Part shown: one piece after another, positions 7,129-15,335 of the stretch
How the letters are laid out: the number at the start of each line of letters is the position of its first letter
Numbering within the stretch: position 1 is the first letter of the stretch
DNA from: Actinomycetes bacterium
GTDB taxonomy: Bacteria > Actinomycetota > Acidimicrobiia > Acidimicrobiales > Bog-793
DNA length: 16,223 bases
Assembly (NCBI GenBank): GCA_021785095.1
Contig: JAJYGM010000385.1
Coordinates: 1-16,223, forward strand
Reading direction: 5' to 3'
Translations under genes and position numbers: made by a program
The notes under the pieces: model-generated
The model's input: the letters and a program-made list of their open reading frames with translations, nothing else
What the model was told of the DNA's origin: nothing
The model's database searches: none

Positions 7129-8694
7129 TTACCTGCGAACGCGCCGGACGCCCGACTCCGCCGTCGCGGTGGTCGCCCCGGCGCCGACCGTCTGAGGCTG
7201 CTCGATGCGCAGCGGGACGGGTTCCGGCTCGAGCTCTTCGTGCTCGTCGCCAGGCCGCGCCTCCGCGAGGACGGCCACGTACTCGCCCTCGGCGGTCCGC
7301 GACACGACCATCGCCCGCTTGCGCTTCACCGCACCGGGCACTTCCTGCATCTCGACGCAGATCTTCCAGGTGACCACACTGGCGATGATCGGCACGACGA
7401 CGACCGCGATCCTGAAGAACCACAGCACCGCGTTCAGCGAGAGGTGGAAGTAGTTCGCCAGGACGTCGGTCGAGCTGGCGGCGAAGACCGTGAAGATGAG
7501 AGCGATCATCGCGGCGCCCGCCGCCGTCCGCTTGGGGCGGTCACGAGGACGGTCGAGAAGGTTGTGGAGCGCGTAGTCCTTGGTGAACCGCCGTTCGATC
7601 ATGGGCCACGCCAGACAGACGTTGAAGATGAGCCCGGGGAAGATGACCGCTGGGAGGAACACTTCCCAGGGGATCGTGTGGCCCCAGCCCGTGAACTCCC
7701 ACGACGGCATGACGCGCAGTGCGCCGTCGAGCCATCCCATGTACAGGTCCGGCTGGACGGCGTAGGAGATCTTGGTCGGCTCGTAGGGTCCGAACTGCCA
7801 GATGGGGTTGATCTGCGCGTAGCCGCCGAGGACGCCGAGGACGCCGGTGACCATGAGCATGAAGCCGGTCGTCTTGGCCGCGAACTGGGGGAACATCGGG
7901 GAGCCGACGACGTTGTGCTCGGTCCGGCCCTGGCCTCGGAACTGGGTGTGCTTCTGGCGGACGAGCAGGCCGAGGTGCGCGCCGATCAACCCGATGATGA
8001 TCAGCGGCAGGAGCAGGACGTGGACGATGTAGAACCGCTCCAGGATTGCCGTGCCCGGGTACGGACCGCCGAAGAGGAAGAACGCGAGGTAACTGCCGAC
8101 GAAGGGGATCGACAGGAGGATCGAGTACGCGATCCGGATGCCGGTCCCCGAGATGAGGTCGTCAGGGAGCGAGTAGCCGATGAAGCCGTTCAGGATCGCG
8201 AGGATGAGGAGGACGATCCCGATCGTCCAGTTGAGCTCCCGCGGCTTGCGGAAGGCGCCGGTGAAGAAGATCCGCGCCATGTGCACGACGATCGAGCCGA
8301 CGAACACGTCTGCCGCCCAGTGGTGGACCTGGCGCATGAGCAGGCCGGCGCGCACCGAGAACGAGATGTTGATGGTGGAGTAGTACGCCTCCGACATGCG
8401 CTGCCCGTCCAGGGGCTTGTAGGGCCCGTGGTAGACGACCTGGGTGCTCGAAGGCACGTAGTAGAACGTGAGGAAGATCCCGGTCACGACGAGCACGACG
8501 AAGGAGTAGAGCGCGACCTCGCCCAGCATGAACGACCAGTGGTCCGGGAAGATCTTGTCGAGCAGGGCACGGCCGCCCTTGGCGATGCCGACCCGGTCGT
8601 CGAGCTCGTTGATCGCCTGCTGGACTCGGCCGTAGGCGCCCAGCTTCTGGCGCGCCTCGCGGCGCGTGCGCGGCCGGCTCTCGGTCACAGCCAT
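7129..8694 (-). CDS. qcrB: Cytochrome bc1 complex cytochrome b subunit
   Basis: This 521-residue menaquinol-oxidising subunit holds two b hemes within the membrane. Histidines lie in RQVHHWAADVFVGSIVVHM (H124/H125 and H138) and in FYIVHVLLLPLIIIGLIGAH (H225 and H240), the two heme-pair helices. The Qo-site PEWY motif appears as PDLY (315-318), close to the PDFY form usual in Actinobacteria. Further helices in the C-terminal half (about 345-363, 393-407, 420-445) and a charged tail beyond 450 (KRKR, then acidic and Gly/Thr-rich) go beyond the eight-helix mitochondrial core. The ATG at 8694 follows GGAGGC (8701-8706) with a 6-base spacer. It is the last gene of ctaE-qcrC-qcrA-qcrB, 34 bases after qcrA, matching the actinobacterial order. 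It should act in a supercomplex with the aa3 oxidase encoded alongside. Confidence 0.96.
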   Translation of the reverse strand: MAVTESRPRTRREARQKLGAYGRVQQAINELDDRVGIAKGGRALLDKIFPDHWSFMLGEVALYSFVVLVVTGIFLTFYYVPSSTQVVYHGPYKPLDGQRMSEAYYSTINISFSVRAGLLMRQVHHWAADVFVGSIVVHMARIFFTGAFRKPRELNWTIGIVLLILAILNGFIGYSLPDDLISGTGIRIAYSILLSIPFVGSYLAFFLFGGPYPGTAILERFYIVHVLLLPLIIIGLIGAHLGLLVRQKHTQFRGQGRTEHNVVGSPMFPQFAAKTTGFMLMVTGVLGVLGGYAQINPIWQFGPYEPTKISYAVQPDLYMGWLDGALRVMPSWEFTGWGHTIPWEVFLPAVIFPGLIFNVCLAWPMIERRFTKDYALHNLLDRPRDRPKRTAAGAAMIALIFTVFAASSTDVLANYFHLSLNAVLWFFRIAVVVVPIIASVVTWKICVEMQEVPGAVKRKRAMVVSRTAEGEYVAVLAEARPGDEHEELEPEPVPLRIEQPQTVGAGATTATAESGVRRVRR

Positions 8695-8728
8695 CCGGTC
8701 GCCTCCGTGCGAGTGTCCCGAGCAGCGG

Positions 8729-9790
8729 TCATGTGGCGCTCGCCCTTCCGTTGCCCTGTGTCGTGCGCTCCCAGAAGCCGGGGCCGACCGGCTGGTCGAA
8801 GCCCTCCCTGGCGCGGAGGAAGCCGTTCGAGTCGAAGTAGACGGGCAGCTGTGGGAGGGGCCGGGGCGCGGGACCGAACACCGGGAAGGCGCCGTCGCGC
8901 ACGTTGAACATGGACTGGTGGCACGGGCAGACGAGCAGCTCGAGCAGTTGCTCGTAGAGGCCGACCGGGCAGCCGAGGTGGGTGCAGACCTTGGAATAGC
9001 AGACGTAGCCGTCGGGAGCCCAGTCCCCCCGCCCCTTCATGGTGACGAGCGTGGTCGACTGGACGCGGATGAGCACCGCCTGGTCGACGGCCTGCGCTGT
9101 CAGTGTGTTCTCCTTCCCTTGCGGGAAGACGGTGAGCAGCCCCCCAACCTGCATGTCTGTCCGATGAACGGGCTTGCCGTAGAGGTCGACGAGAAGCGAC
9201 CCCTTCTTCCAGTTCGTCTTGAACAGGCTCGACCCCGGCTTCGGCCCGAGGGAGCGCAGAAGGGGGAACGCCGCCACGACCCCGAAGATCCCGAGTCCCG
9301 TGGCGAGCATCGCGCCGAGGAGCTTCCGGCGCTTCACGACGATGCCGGTCCGCTCCACGATGGCCGCCGCCATGGCCTGGCGGTCCCGGGCGCTGGACTC
9401 CAAGGGGTGGCGCTCTTCGACGAACGGCCCGCGGGGCATCAGGTACTTGCCCCACGCGGCGAGGCCGAAACCGAGGAAGAAGAGCCCGCCGAAGAGCGTC
9501 CCGGCGAGGACCTGGGTGTTCGCTCCCTCGACGAACGCGCCCCCGAACGCGGCGATGCCGGCGATGCCGGCGAGGAAGCAGAGCCCGATGATGGCCTCCA
9601 CCCGGCGCGGGTCGGTTGCAGCGTCGGCCAGGTGAGGGTCGTCGGCGGGCACGGCCGGCAGCAGCGGTACCCCCGGGTGGCCGTCCGCTGTCCCCGCCCC
9701 GTGGCCGTCCGCTGTCCCCGCCCCGTGGCCGTTGTCGGCCCTGGCGGCGTCGACCTCCCCGGGGATGCGGGCTTCGTCCAGCTCGCTCAT
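8729..9790 (-). CDS. qcrA: Cytochrome bc1 complex Rieske iron-sulfur subunit
   Basis: This 353-residue Rieske protein moves electrons from menaquinol to cytochrome c within the bc1 complex. The [2Fe-2S] ligands are Cys269 and His271 (CTHLGC) and Cys288 and His291 (CPCHQ); Cys274 and Cys290 should form the usual disulfide. Three helices (about 64-86, 93-113 and 155-178) are the actinobacterial arrangement. KRRKLLGA (153-160) at the third helix is a twin-arginine motif: in Streptomyces the first two helices use Sec and the third uses Tat. The cytoplasmic N-terminus has a duplicated GHGAGTAD unit. ATG 9790 was chosen because it lies just past the qcrC stop (22 bases); an extension to 9859 would run into qcrC. 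The ribosome site is weak. Confidence 0.96.
   Translation of the reverse strand: MSELDEARIPGEVDAARADNGHGAGTADGHGAGTADGHPGVPLLPAVPADDPHLADAATDPRRVEAIIGLCFLAGIAGIAAFGGAFVEGANTQVLAGTLFGGLFFLGFGLAAWGKYLMPRGPFVEERHPLESSARDRQAMAAAIVERTGIVVKRRKLLGAMLATGLGIFGVVAAFPLLRSLGPKPGSSLFKTNWKKGSLLVDLYGKPVHRTDMQVGGLLTVFPQGKENTLTAQAVDQAVLIRVQSTTLVTMKGRGDWAPDGYVCYSKVCTHLGCPVGLYEQLLELLVCPCHQSMFNVRDGAFPVFGPAPRPLPQLPVYFDSNGFLRAREGFDQPVGPGFWERTTQGNGRASAT
9677..9734. repeat. 24-bp tandem repeat, about 2.4 copies, in qcrA
   Basis: Two perfect 24-bp units (9677-9700 and 9701-9724) and a partial third encode GHGAGTAD repeats in the N-terminal tail of QcrA. The unit length preserves the frame. Confidence 0.95.
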
Positions 9791-9812
9791 CTTCGTGTGC
9801 CGTCCACCGGCG

Positions 9813-10895
9813 TCACTTCGCCCTGTCCCCGATCCAGAAACCGACCAGCATGAGGCCACCCACGCCGAAGAGGAGTGCCACGAATCCCTCGGTCACCGGT
9901 CCCACGCCGCCCAGGCCGAAGCCGCCCGGGTTCGAGGGGTGCTGGATCTTCTCGGTGACGTAGGCGACGATGTCGCGCACCTGGGCGTCCGAGAGGTTCC
10001 CCGTGAAGCGCGGCATGTTGCCGGGTCCGGTTCGGATGGCCTCGGCCACCTGCCGGGCCGTCGCGACGTGGAGGGAGGGCGCGAAGGTGCCGTAGGCGAG
10101 CGCGTCGCCGGCGCCCGTGATGGTGTGGCACGCGGCGCAGTTGAGCGCGAAGAGTGTCGCACCCCTCCTCAGGCTCGCCCCCTTCAAGTTCACATCGGGG
10201 ATGTACGGCGCCGACGGGGCGAGGGAGTTGATCCAGGCCGCCACCTCCTCGGCCTCCTTCTTGGTGAGGCGGGGGGGCTTCTCTGTCGCCTGGACCTGAA
10301 GCGGGGTCGCCGCAGGCATGCGCCCGGTGGTCACCCAGAAGTCGACCGTCGCCGGTCCGACGCCGCGCAGCGAGGGGGCCGCGGAGCTCCCCTGTGCTGT
10401 CGCGAGGTGACAACTCGAGCAGTTCTCCTCGAAGAGCTTGTGGCCGGCGGCGATGTAGGTGGACGGCGGGAGGCGGTAGACGATGGAGGAGTCCCCGTAC
10501 TGCACCACCTTTCCGTGCAAGCACTCGAGGTGCGCAGGTGTGCTGTTCTGCGGGGATCCGGAGTCCTTCGGGGACCTGTACCCGATCCGCTGGGCGTCTT
10601 GAACGCACGCAGGCGCGTGCGGTGTCAAGCGCGGCTTTGTGTTCACGAAGTGCGTCCCGCCCGCTGTCAGGAAGGCGGACCGGCCTGTGCGCGCGGGAGG
10701 CTTGGTTGTCGTGACACCGGACGCCGTCTGTGTGCTCGACGCCGTCTGTGTGCTCGAGGAGTGCCGCGCCGCGTGCGACCGGGACCGCGGCGCGGCCTGC
10801 GCGCCTGACGCCAACGAGAGCGCGCTGCCGAGCCCGACGGTGAGCAGCAGCGCGGCCGGCAGCACGTACCGGCTCTTCTTCGATCGACGGATCAC
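9813..10895 (-). CDS. qcrC: Cytochrome bc1 complex di-heme cytochrome c subunit
   Basis: This 360-residue protein carries two c-type hemes that pass electrons from the Rieske centre to CuA of CtaC without a soluble cytochrome c. The heme sites are CSSCH (159-163) and CAACH (253-257), with likely Met ligands in TGRMP (Met193) and GNMPRF (Met294). An N-terminal signal or anchor (about 10-33) and a C-terminal helix (about 334-355) flank the external part. Unlike the usual family plan, about 110 residues separate the signal from the first heme domain. That stretch is Ser/Thr-rich at first and then holds Cys97 and Cys125, which are not heme motifs. The GTG start at 10895 lies 10 bases after the ctaE stop with only a weak ribosome site, so translational coupling is likely. 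Confidence 0.95.
   Translation of the reverse strand: MIRRSKKSRYVLPAALLLTVGLGSALSLASGAQAAPRSRSHAARHSSSTQTASSTQTASGVTTTKPPARTGRSAFLTAGGTHFVNTKPRLTPHAPACVQDAQRIGYRSPKDSGSPQNSTPAHLECLHGKVVQYGDSSIVYRLPPSTYIAAGHKLFEENCSSCHLATAQGSSAAPSLRGVGPATVDFWVTTGRMPAATPLQVQATEKPPRLTKKEAEEVAAWINSLAPSAPYIPDVNLKGASLRRGATLFALNCAACHTITGAGDALAYGTFAPSLHVATARQVAEAIRTGPGNMPRFTGNLSDAQVRDIVAYVTEKIQHPSNPGGFGLGGVGPVTEGFVALLFGVGGLMLVGFWIGDRAK
10720..10755. repeat. 18-bp tandem duplication in qcrC
   Basis: Two identical 18-bp units (10720-10737 and 10738-10755) encode the STQTAS repeats in the Ser/Thr-rich linker after the QcrC signal. The frame is preserved. Confidence 0.95.
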
Positions 10896-10905
10896 GGGGC
10901 CGCCA

Positions 10906-11502
10906 CTACTTCAGCAGGAACAGGCAACTGTAGAGGCCGATCCACACGATGTCGACGAAGTGCCAGTAGTAGCTGACCCCCTGGAAGACCGCGAGCTCAC
11001 CGGGGTCGCCGCCCCGACCCTTCATGCGCCCGAGCAGGAACATCATCGCGACCAGCCCGATGAAGACATGGAGGCCGTGGAGACCAGACATGATGTAGAA
11101 CAGCGAGCCGAAGGCATTCGTGCTCCACCGGGTGGTCTGCGAGACCCACTCGTAGAACTGGTTCCCGAGGAACATGAAGCCGAGCACCATCGTCGCCCCG
11201 ATCCAGGCGCGCGCGGCCCGGCGGTTCCCCCGCTCCTCGAGGAACACCGCGTACTGCATGGTGAAGCTCGACGACACCAGGATCGCCGTGAAGATCCCGG
11301 CCTGTACCACGTCGAGCTTGGTCCCCACCGGCGGCCAGGGGTGGTCGTTCGCCCGGATGGTGAAGTACGCGGCGAAGAGACCGCTGAAGAACATGAGCTC
11401 CGAGCCGAGCCAGATCATGACGCCGACGGCGAGCATCGGCGGACGGTCGTGCACCAACCGAGCGGGCTTGCCCGGCTGCGGGACCGAGATGGCCTGGCTC
11501 AC
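10906..11502 (-). CDS. ctaE: Cytochrome c oxidase subunit III
   Basis: This 198-residue membrane subunit of the aa3 oxidase is the five-helix bacterial form. Hallmarks are GSELMFFSGLFAAYFTIRA near the N-terminus, FLGNQFYEW in the middle, SGLHGLHVFIGL, and YYWHFVDIVWIGLY near the end. It binds no metal; in the family it stabilises the catalytic core and the proton uptake path. I chose GTG 11502 (VSQAISVPQ) because homology begins soon after and TAGGAAAT lies just upstream, providing either a ribosome site or a -10. The open frame continues far upstream through the intergenic region and antisense to the helicase, but that part has no homology. It heads ctaE-qcrC-qcrA-qcrB, while the other oxidase genes read towards it from the opposite strand. 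Confidence 0.95.
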   Translation of the reverse strand: MSQAISVPQPGKPARLVHDRPPMLAVGVMIWLGSELMFFSGLFAAYFTIRANDHPWPPVGTKLDVVQAGIFTAILVSSSFTMQYAVFLEERGNRRAARAWIGATMVLGFMFLGNQFYEWVSQTTRWSTNAFGSLFYIMSGLHGLHVFIGLVAMMFLLGRMKGRGGDPGELAVFQGVSYYWHFVDIVWIGLYSCLFLLK

Positions 11503-11660
11503 GGGCCTATTTCCTAGTCGACCCCGCCGGCTCGGCGCCAACCTCCTGCACAGGTGCGCACGGTGGACGCTCGGAACCAAAGGGCCTGGTCGGCAGGTTG
11601 ATCGGCGCAGTGACCGGCGCGGTGGCCGGCGCGGTGGCCGCACCTCCGGCCGCGCCGCTC
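11503..11660 (-). promoter_or_regulatory. Upstream region of ctaE with candidate -10 and half-site
   Basis: On the - strand, TAGGAA (11516 to 11511) ends eight bases before the ctaE GTG, the spacing seen at ctaC; it could instead be a ribosome site (AGGAA). GGTTGGC (11543 to 11537) repeats the core of one arm of the ctaC inverted repeat, but its partner arm is degenerate. A 7-bp stem (11628-11634 with 11650-11656) just after the helicase stop could be that gene's terminator. The rest is the 12-bp repeat listed separately. Confidence 0.3.
11600..11639. repeat. 12-bp tandem repeat, 3.3 copies, between the helicase gene and ctaE
   Basis: Units at 11600, 11612 and 11624 (consensus GNCCGGCGCGGT) with a partial fourth. 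The copies differ at one to three bases, so this array is older or less uniform than the others in the window. Confidence 0.85.
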
Positions 11661-14075
11661 TCAGCTGACGACGAGCCCCTCGGGAAGGTCCCTCCCGTGC
11701 ACGACCGCGAGCCGCCGCGTGGGACGCGTCAGCGCCACGTACAGGGCGCGGTAGCCGGCCGTCGTCGGCTCGGACGGGGATGTCGTGACGCCGCCCGCCG
11801 CTTCGTCGCCGGCCGCGATCGCCGCGGGCTCGACCACCACCACCGCGTCGAACTCGAGACCGTGGGACTCGGCCGCGGGGAGCACCACGAGCGGCGCCGC
11901 GAGCCCCGGGCCGGCGGCCTCCCTCGGGTCGACCGGCTCGAGGCCGGCGTCTTGGAGCGCACGGGTCACCTCGCCCTCCAGCCCGAAGGGGACGAGGACG
12001 GCCGTCCTTCCCCCTTCGACCGCCGCCAGCTCGGCAGCGGCCGCCTGGGCGGTCCTGGACGCCACCTCGCCCGGCGCGGCACGAAAGGCCCTCGGCGCGT
12101 CCCCCGAGCGACGCACCGGGGTGGGCGGCCGCACGCCGGGCGCGGCCACTGCCAACACCCCCGCCGCCACGTCCATCACCTCCGCCGGGGTCCGGTACCC
12201 GACGGAGAGCTCCGCGACCCGCGCTGGCCGCGTCGGGGAGAGGTACCGCTCGACGTCGGCCCACCCTCGCGGCGTCCATGGCCCGGTGGCCTGCGCGACG
12301 TCTCCCACGACCGTCATCGAGCCGGAGATCGACCGTCGTGCGAGCATGCGCAACTGCATCGGGGAGAGGTCCTGGGCCTCGTCGACCACGATATGGCCGA
12401 AGACCCGCACGTCCTCGTCGGGTGCGCCGCCGTTGCCGCCCGGCGAGGGCAGCGGGTTCGAGCTGAGCCCCGCCGGCCAGAAGCCGATCTCGTCACGGAG
12501 GTGGTCACCACGGTCGGGCGACGCCGCGCGCTGGCGCAGCCGCGGCCGGCGGGGGCCGAGCAGGGCACGCGCCTCGTCGACCAACGCGGCGTCTGCCGCG
12601 GTCCAGGCGACCTCGTCGAGCGACGGGCCGCGCGACCGGTGGAGCAGCGCCACCTCGGCGTCGGAGAGGATCCCGCTGCTCGCGGCTGCGAGCAGCGGGC
12701 GGGCACCGAAGAGGTCGTGGACCAGCTCGTGGGGAGAGAGACGCGGCCACATCCGTTCGAGCGCTTCGGCGACGACCGGGCTTCTGCGGATCTGGCGCCG
12801 CAGCTCGGCCAGATCCGCCTCACCCGTCTTGGTGCGGACGGCGCCGGCGCCGGAGGTCCCGGGAGACGCCAGGACTGTGGGCATGGCGTCCGAGAGGTCG
12901 GGGGCTTCCATGGAGCCGGCAGCCCCGCGCCGACGGAAGTCGTCGTACTGCTCGGCGAGCCGCTGGAGGACCTGCTGCTCGACGAAGCGGCGGCGCGCGT
13001 TGTGCGGCCCTCGCCGACGGCGGGCGGCGGTGACCACCTGCTCGGTCTCTTCGGCCGGGAGGCGGAGCGTGGTGGCGCCGAACGGCACGTACAGGTCGGT
13101 GCGGAGCCCCCGCTGGCGCGTCCGGACGGCCTTCGCGATCACGGCCGCCATGCGCGCGTCCCCCTTGAGCCGGGCCACCGACGGCGGCTCCGCGGCACGC
13201 ACGCGGATCTCGGGAACGAGGCCCGCGACCGTCGACAACGTCACTCCGGTCTCGCCGAGCGACGGGAGGACTCGCTCGATGTAGCGGAGGAAGAGCGGGT
13301 TCGGGCCGACCACGAGCACCCCCTGGCGCTCCAGGGGGAAGCGGTGCGTGTAGAGCAGGTAGGCCGCTCGGTGGAGTGCCACGGCGGTCTTCCCCGTGCC
13401 CGGCCCGCCTTGGACCATGAGGACGCCGGCCAGCGGCGAGCGGATGATCTCGTCCTGCTCGCGCTGGATGGTCGCGACGATGTCGCCCATCTGGCCCGTG
13501 CGCGCCCCGCTCAGCGCTGCGAGGAGCGCGCCCGGGCCGCCGAGCGACAGCCCGTCGACCGCCGCGGCGGCGCCGGCGCGGTCACCGTTGCCGGAGGCGT
13601 CGTGCGGCTCGAGCCGGCCGACCAGCGCGAAGTGCTCGTCCTCGACTCCGGTCACCCTCCGGCCGCTCACGGCGAGGTGACGACGCCGGGCGAGCCCCTG
13701 GGGATCGAGCCCCGTCGCCCGGTAGAAGGGCTCGGCGACCGGCGCGCGCCAGTCCACCACGAGGGGCTCGTGGTCGGGGCCGGAGACGGCGAGGCGCCCG
13801 ATGTGGAAGGCCTCGCCGCGGTCATGGCCTTCTTCGGGCGTGCGATCGATCCGCCCGAAGCAGAGCGCCTGGTCGCCGAGGTCGAGCTGCGCGAGGCGCG
13901 CCATGCTCGTGCGGACCACGATGTCCCGCTCGGTACGAGACTGGAAAGTTCCCCCACGCCCGAGATCGAGGACCGACTCGAGCATGCGCGAAGCCTCGGC
14001 GCGCATCGAATCGAGGCCGTCGTAGGCTCGGTCCAGGAACAACTGCTCTTCCTGGACGTCCTGCTCGTGGGTCAC
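11661..14075 (-). CDS. HelD-type superfamily 1 helicase (RNA polymerase-associated)
   Basis: This 804-residue protein has an N-terminal coiled-coil ([20 protein letters not shown] region), then [12 protein letters not shown] (108-119), a signature of HelD proteins. Superfamily 1 motifs follow: Walker A GGPGTGKT (223-230), Walker B VVDEAQD (563-569), motif [14 protein letters not shown] (589-599), GYRT near 627 and [11 protein letters not shown] near the C-terminus. HelD proteins bind RNA polymerase and use ATP to free stalled or DNA-bound enzyme; the actinobacterial class, including HelR, can also displace rifamycins. Which subgroup this is cannot be settled without alignment of the arm that enters the primary channel. 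GTG 14075 follows GGGAGGA at about 14086-14092 and a TAAACT box; the frame continues upstream into hemE but that is spurious. A UvrD-like repair helicase is less likely given the DWRAP motif. Confidence 0.87.
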   Translation of the reverse strand: MTHEQDVQEEQLFLDRAYDGLDSMRAEASRMLESVLDLGRGGTFQSRTERDIVVRTSMARLAQLDLGDQALCFGRIDRTPEEGHDRGEAFHIGRLAVSGPDHEPLVVDWRAPVAEPFYRATGLDPQGLARRRHLAVSGRRVTGVEDEHFALVGRLEPHDASGNGDRAGAAAAVDGLSLGGPGALLAALSGARTGQMGDIVATIQREQDEIIRSPLAGVLMVQGGPGTGKTAVALHRAAYLLYTHRFPLERQGVLVVGPNPLFLRYIERVLPSLGETGVTLSTVAGLVPEIRVRAAEPPSVARLKGDARMAAVIAKAVRTRQRGLRTDLYVPFGATTLRLPAEETEQVVTAARRRRGPHNARRRFVEQQVLQRLAEQYDDFRRRGAAGSMEAPDLSDAMPTVLASPGTSGAGAVRTKTGEADLAELRRQIRRSPVVAEALERMWPRLSPHELVHDLFGARPLLAAASSGILSDAEVALLHRSRGPSLDEVAWTAADAALVDEARALLGPRRPRLRQRAASPDRGDHLRDEIGFWPAGLSSNPLPSPGGNGGAPDEDVRVFGHIVVDEAQDLSPMQLRMLARRSISGSMTVVGDVAQATGPWTPRGWADVERYLSPTRPARVAELSVGYRTPAEVMDVAAGVLAVAAPGVRPPTPVRRSGDAPRAFRAAPGEVASRTAQAAAAELAAVEGGRTAVLVPFGLEGEVTRALQDAGLEPVDPREAAGPGLAAPLVVLPAAESHGLEFDAVVVVEPAAIAAGDEAAGGVTTSPSEPTTAGYRALYVALTRPTRRLAVVHGRDLPEGLVVS

Positions 14076-14113
14076 GTCGTCGAAGTCCTCCCAAGCGGCC
14101 GAGCGAACGGACG

Positions 14114-14119
14114 AGTTTA
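14114..14119 (-). promoter_or_regulatory. Candidate -10 hexamer (TAAACT) of the HelD-type gene
   Basis: On the - strand TAAACT, a good match to TANNNT, lies 38 bases before GTG 14075 and upstream of the ribosome site. No clear -35 is seen; the expected position is next to the 21-bp repeat array. Confidence 0.45.
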
Positions 14120-14150
14120 CTGGGCCGAGCACCTGGGCGACGTCAGGGGG

Positions 14151-14223
14151 GCCGGCGCGCGGTGGTCGGGGGCCGGCGCGCGGTGGTCGGGGGCCGGCGC
14201 GCGGTGGTCGGGGGCCGGCCGGC
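14151..14223. repeat. 21-bp tandem repeat, over three copies, in the helD/hemE divergent promoter region
   Basis: Perfect 21-bp units begin at 14151, 14172 and 14193 with a partial fourth at 14214. They run from GCCGGCGCGC to TCGGGG. The array fills most of the space between the TAAACT box of the helicase gene and the hemE start, ending 15 bases before the hemE ATG. Confidence 0.95.
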
Positions 14224-14238
14224 TGCGATGATCGCCGT

Positions 14239-15309
14239 ATGAGCAGCCCCGACGCCGAAGCAGATCCCGCATCCCCGCTCGTCCTCGCCTGCCGGCGGCA
14301 GCCTGTCCCCCATGTCCCCGTCTGGTTCATGCGCCAGGCAGGCCGGTCGCTCCCCGAGTACCGCTCGGCCAGGGGTACCGGCTCCATCCTCGACGCGATC
14401 TCGGATCCCGAGCTGGCCGCGGAGCTGACCCTGCAGCCGGTACGTCGCTACGGCGTGGACGCGGCCATCCTCTTCTCCGACATCGTCGTCCCCCTCCACG
14501 CGATCGGGTTCGACCTCACGGTGGAGCCCGGTCGCGGGCCGGTCGTCGCCGATCCCGTCTCTTCGAGTGCGGACCTCGCCCGGCTCCGCCCGTTCGTCCC
14601 CGAAGAGGACGCACCCTACGTCGGCCGAGCTGCCGAGCTCGCCGTGCGCGAGCTGCCCCCCGGTGTGGCCCTCATCGGCTTCGCCGGGGCACCGTTCACC
14701 ATCGCGAGCTACCTCGTCGAAGGAGGGCCGTCGCGCGCCTTCGCCCGGGTGAAGGCGCTCATGCACTCGGACCCCGTCGTGTGGCACGCCCTGGCCGATC
14801 GGCTCGCGGCCATGGCGGCAGCATCGCTCGCCGCGCAGGTGCACGCCGGCGCCACGGTCGTGCAGCTCTTCGACAGCTGGGCGGGCGTCCTCTCCCCGGC
14901 CGACTACGAGCGGTTCGCCCTGCCCGCCACGCATCAGGTCTTCGAGGCGATCCGTCCCCTCGGCGTCCCGGCCGTGCTGTTCGGGGTGGGGACGGGGGAG
15001 CTGCTGGCGACGATGGCCCGGGCCGGCGCTCAGGTCGTGGGCGTCGACTGGCGCGTCCCGCTCGACGAGGCGCGGCGCCGGGTCGGGCCCGACCGCGCGG
15101 TCCAGGGGAACCTGGACCCCGCGGTGTGCCTCGCACCCTGGGAAGAGGTGGCCGCCGAGGCGCGTGACGTGCTCCGCCGGGCCGGGACTTCTCCCGGGCA
15201 CGTCTTCAACCTCGGGCACGGCGTCCTGCCCCAGACCGACCCCGGGGTACTCTCCGCGCTCGTGGAGCTGGTCCACGCAGAAGGTCGCGCCGGGGTCCCG
15301 GCCGGATGA
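14239..15309 (+). CDS. hemE: Uroporphyrinogen decarboxylase
   Basis: This 356-residue cytoplasmic enzyme removes four acetate carboxyl groups from uroporphyrinogen III to give coproporphyrinogen III, on the way to heme. The signature [16 protein letters not shown] (27-42) carries the substrate-binding Arg32 and Arg36. Asp81 in LFSDIVVP is the key acid that holds the pyrrole nitrogens. [17 protein letters not shown] and the late NLGHGVLP segment (catalytic-site His) are also intact. Length is normal. ATG 14239 fits the family N-terminus; there is no Shine-Dalgarno sequence, and TGCGAT nine bases upstream may be a weak -10 for a leaderless transcript. No other heme gene follows, because an IS607-type element begins 26 bases after the stop. 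The product route supplies the hemes of the bc1-aa3 enzymes nearby. Confidence 0.96.
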   Translation: MSSPDAEADPASPLVLACRRQPVPHVPVWFMRQAGRSLPEYRSARGTGSILDAISDPELAAELTLQPVRRYGVDAAILFSDIVVPLHAIGFDLTVEPGRGPVVADPVSSSADLARLRPFVPEEDAPYVGRAAELAVRELPPGVALIGFAGAPFTIASYLVEGGPSRAFARVKALMHSDPVVWHALADRLAAMAAASLAAQVHAGATVVQLFDSWAGVLSPADYERFALPATHQVFEAIRPLGVPAVLFGVGTGELLATMARAGAQVVGVDWRVPLDEARRRVGPDRAVQGNLDPAVCLAPWEEVAAEARDVLRRAGTSPGHVFNLGHGVLPQTDPGVLSALVELVHAEGRAGVPAG

Positions 15310-15335
15310 GCACCCCCGATCAATACTGAGCGGTG

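Noticed and set aside
7240..8907. 555-codon open frame on the + strand opposite qcrB
   Set aside because: Mirror of the qcrB codons, rich in Asp, Arg and Val with no membrane or domain signal; qcrB is certain.
11503..12279. N-terminal extension of ctaE through the intergenic region into the helicase gene
   Set aside because: The added residues are Arg/Gly-rich and unlike any subunit III; GTG 11502 fits the family start.
14151..14223. CRISPR array
   Set aside because: Units are directly adjacent with no unique spacers and there are no cas genes; it is a simple tandem repeat.
11598..14231. 877-codon open frame on the + strand opposite the HelD-type gene
   Set aside because: Antisense frame kept open by high GC; composition is Arg/Gly/Ala-rich with no recognisable domain, while the - strand frame carries all helicase motifs.
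14076..14387. N-terminal extension of the HelD-type protein across the promoter and into hemE
   Set aside because: It would encode PRPPRAG repeats from the 21-bp array and overlap hemE; the GTG at 14075 has a good ribosome site.
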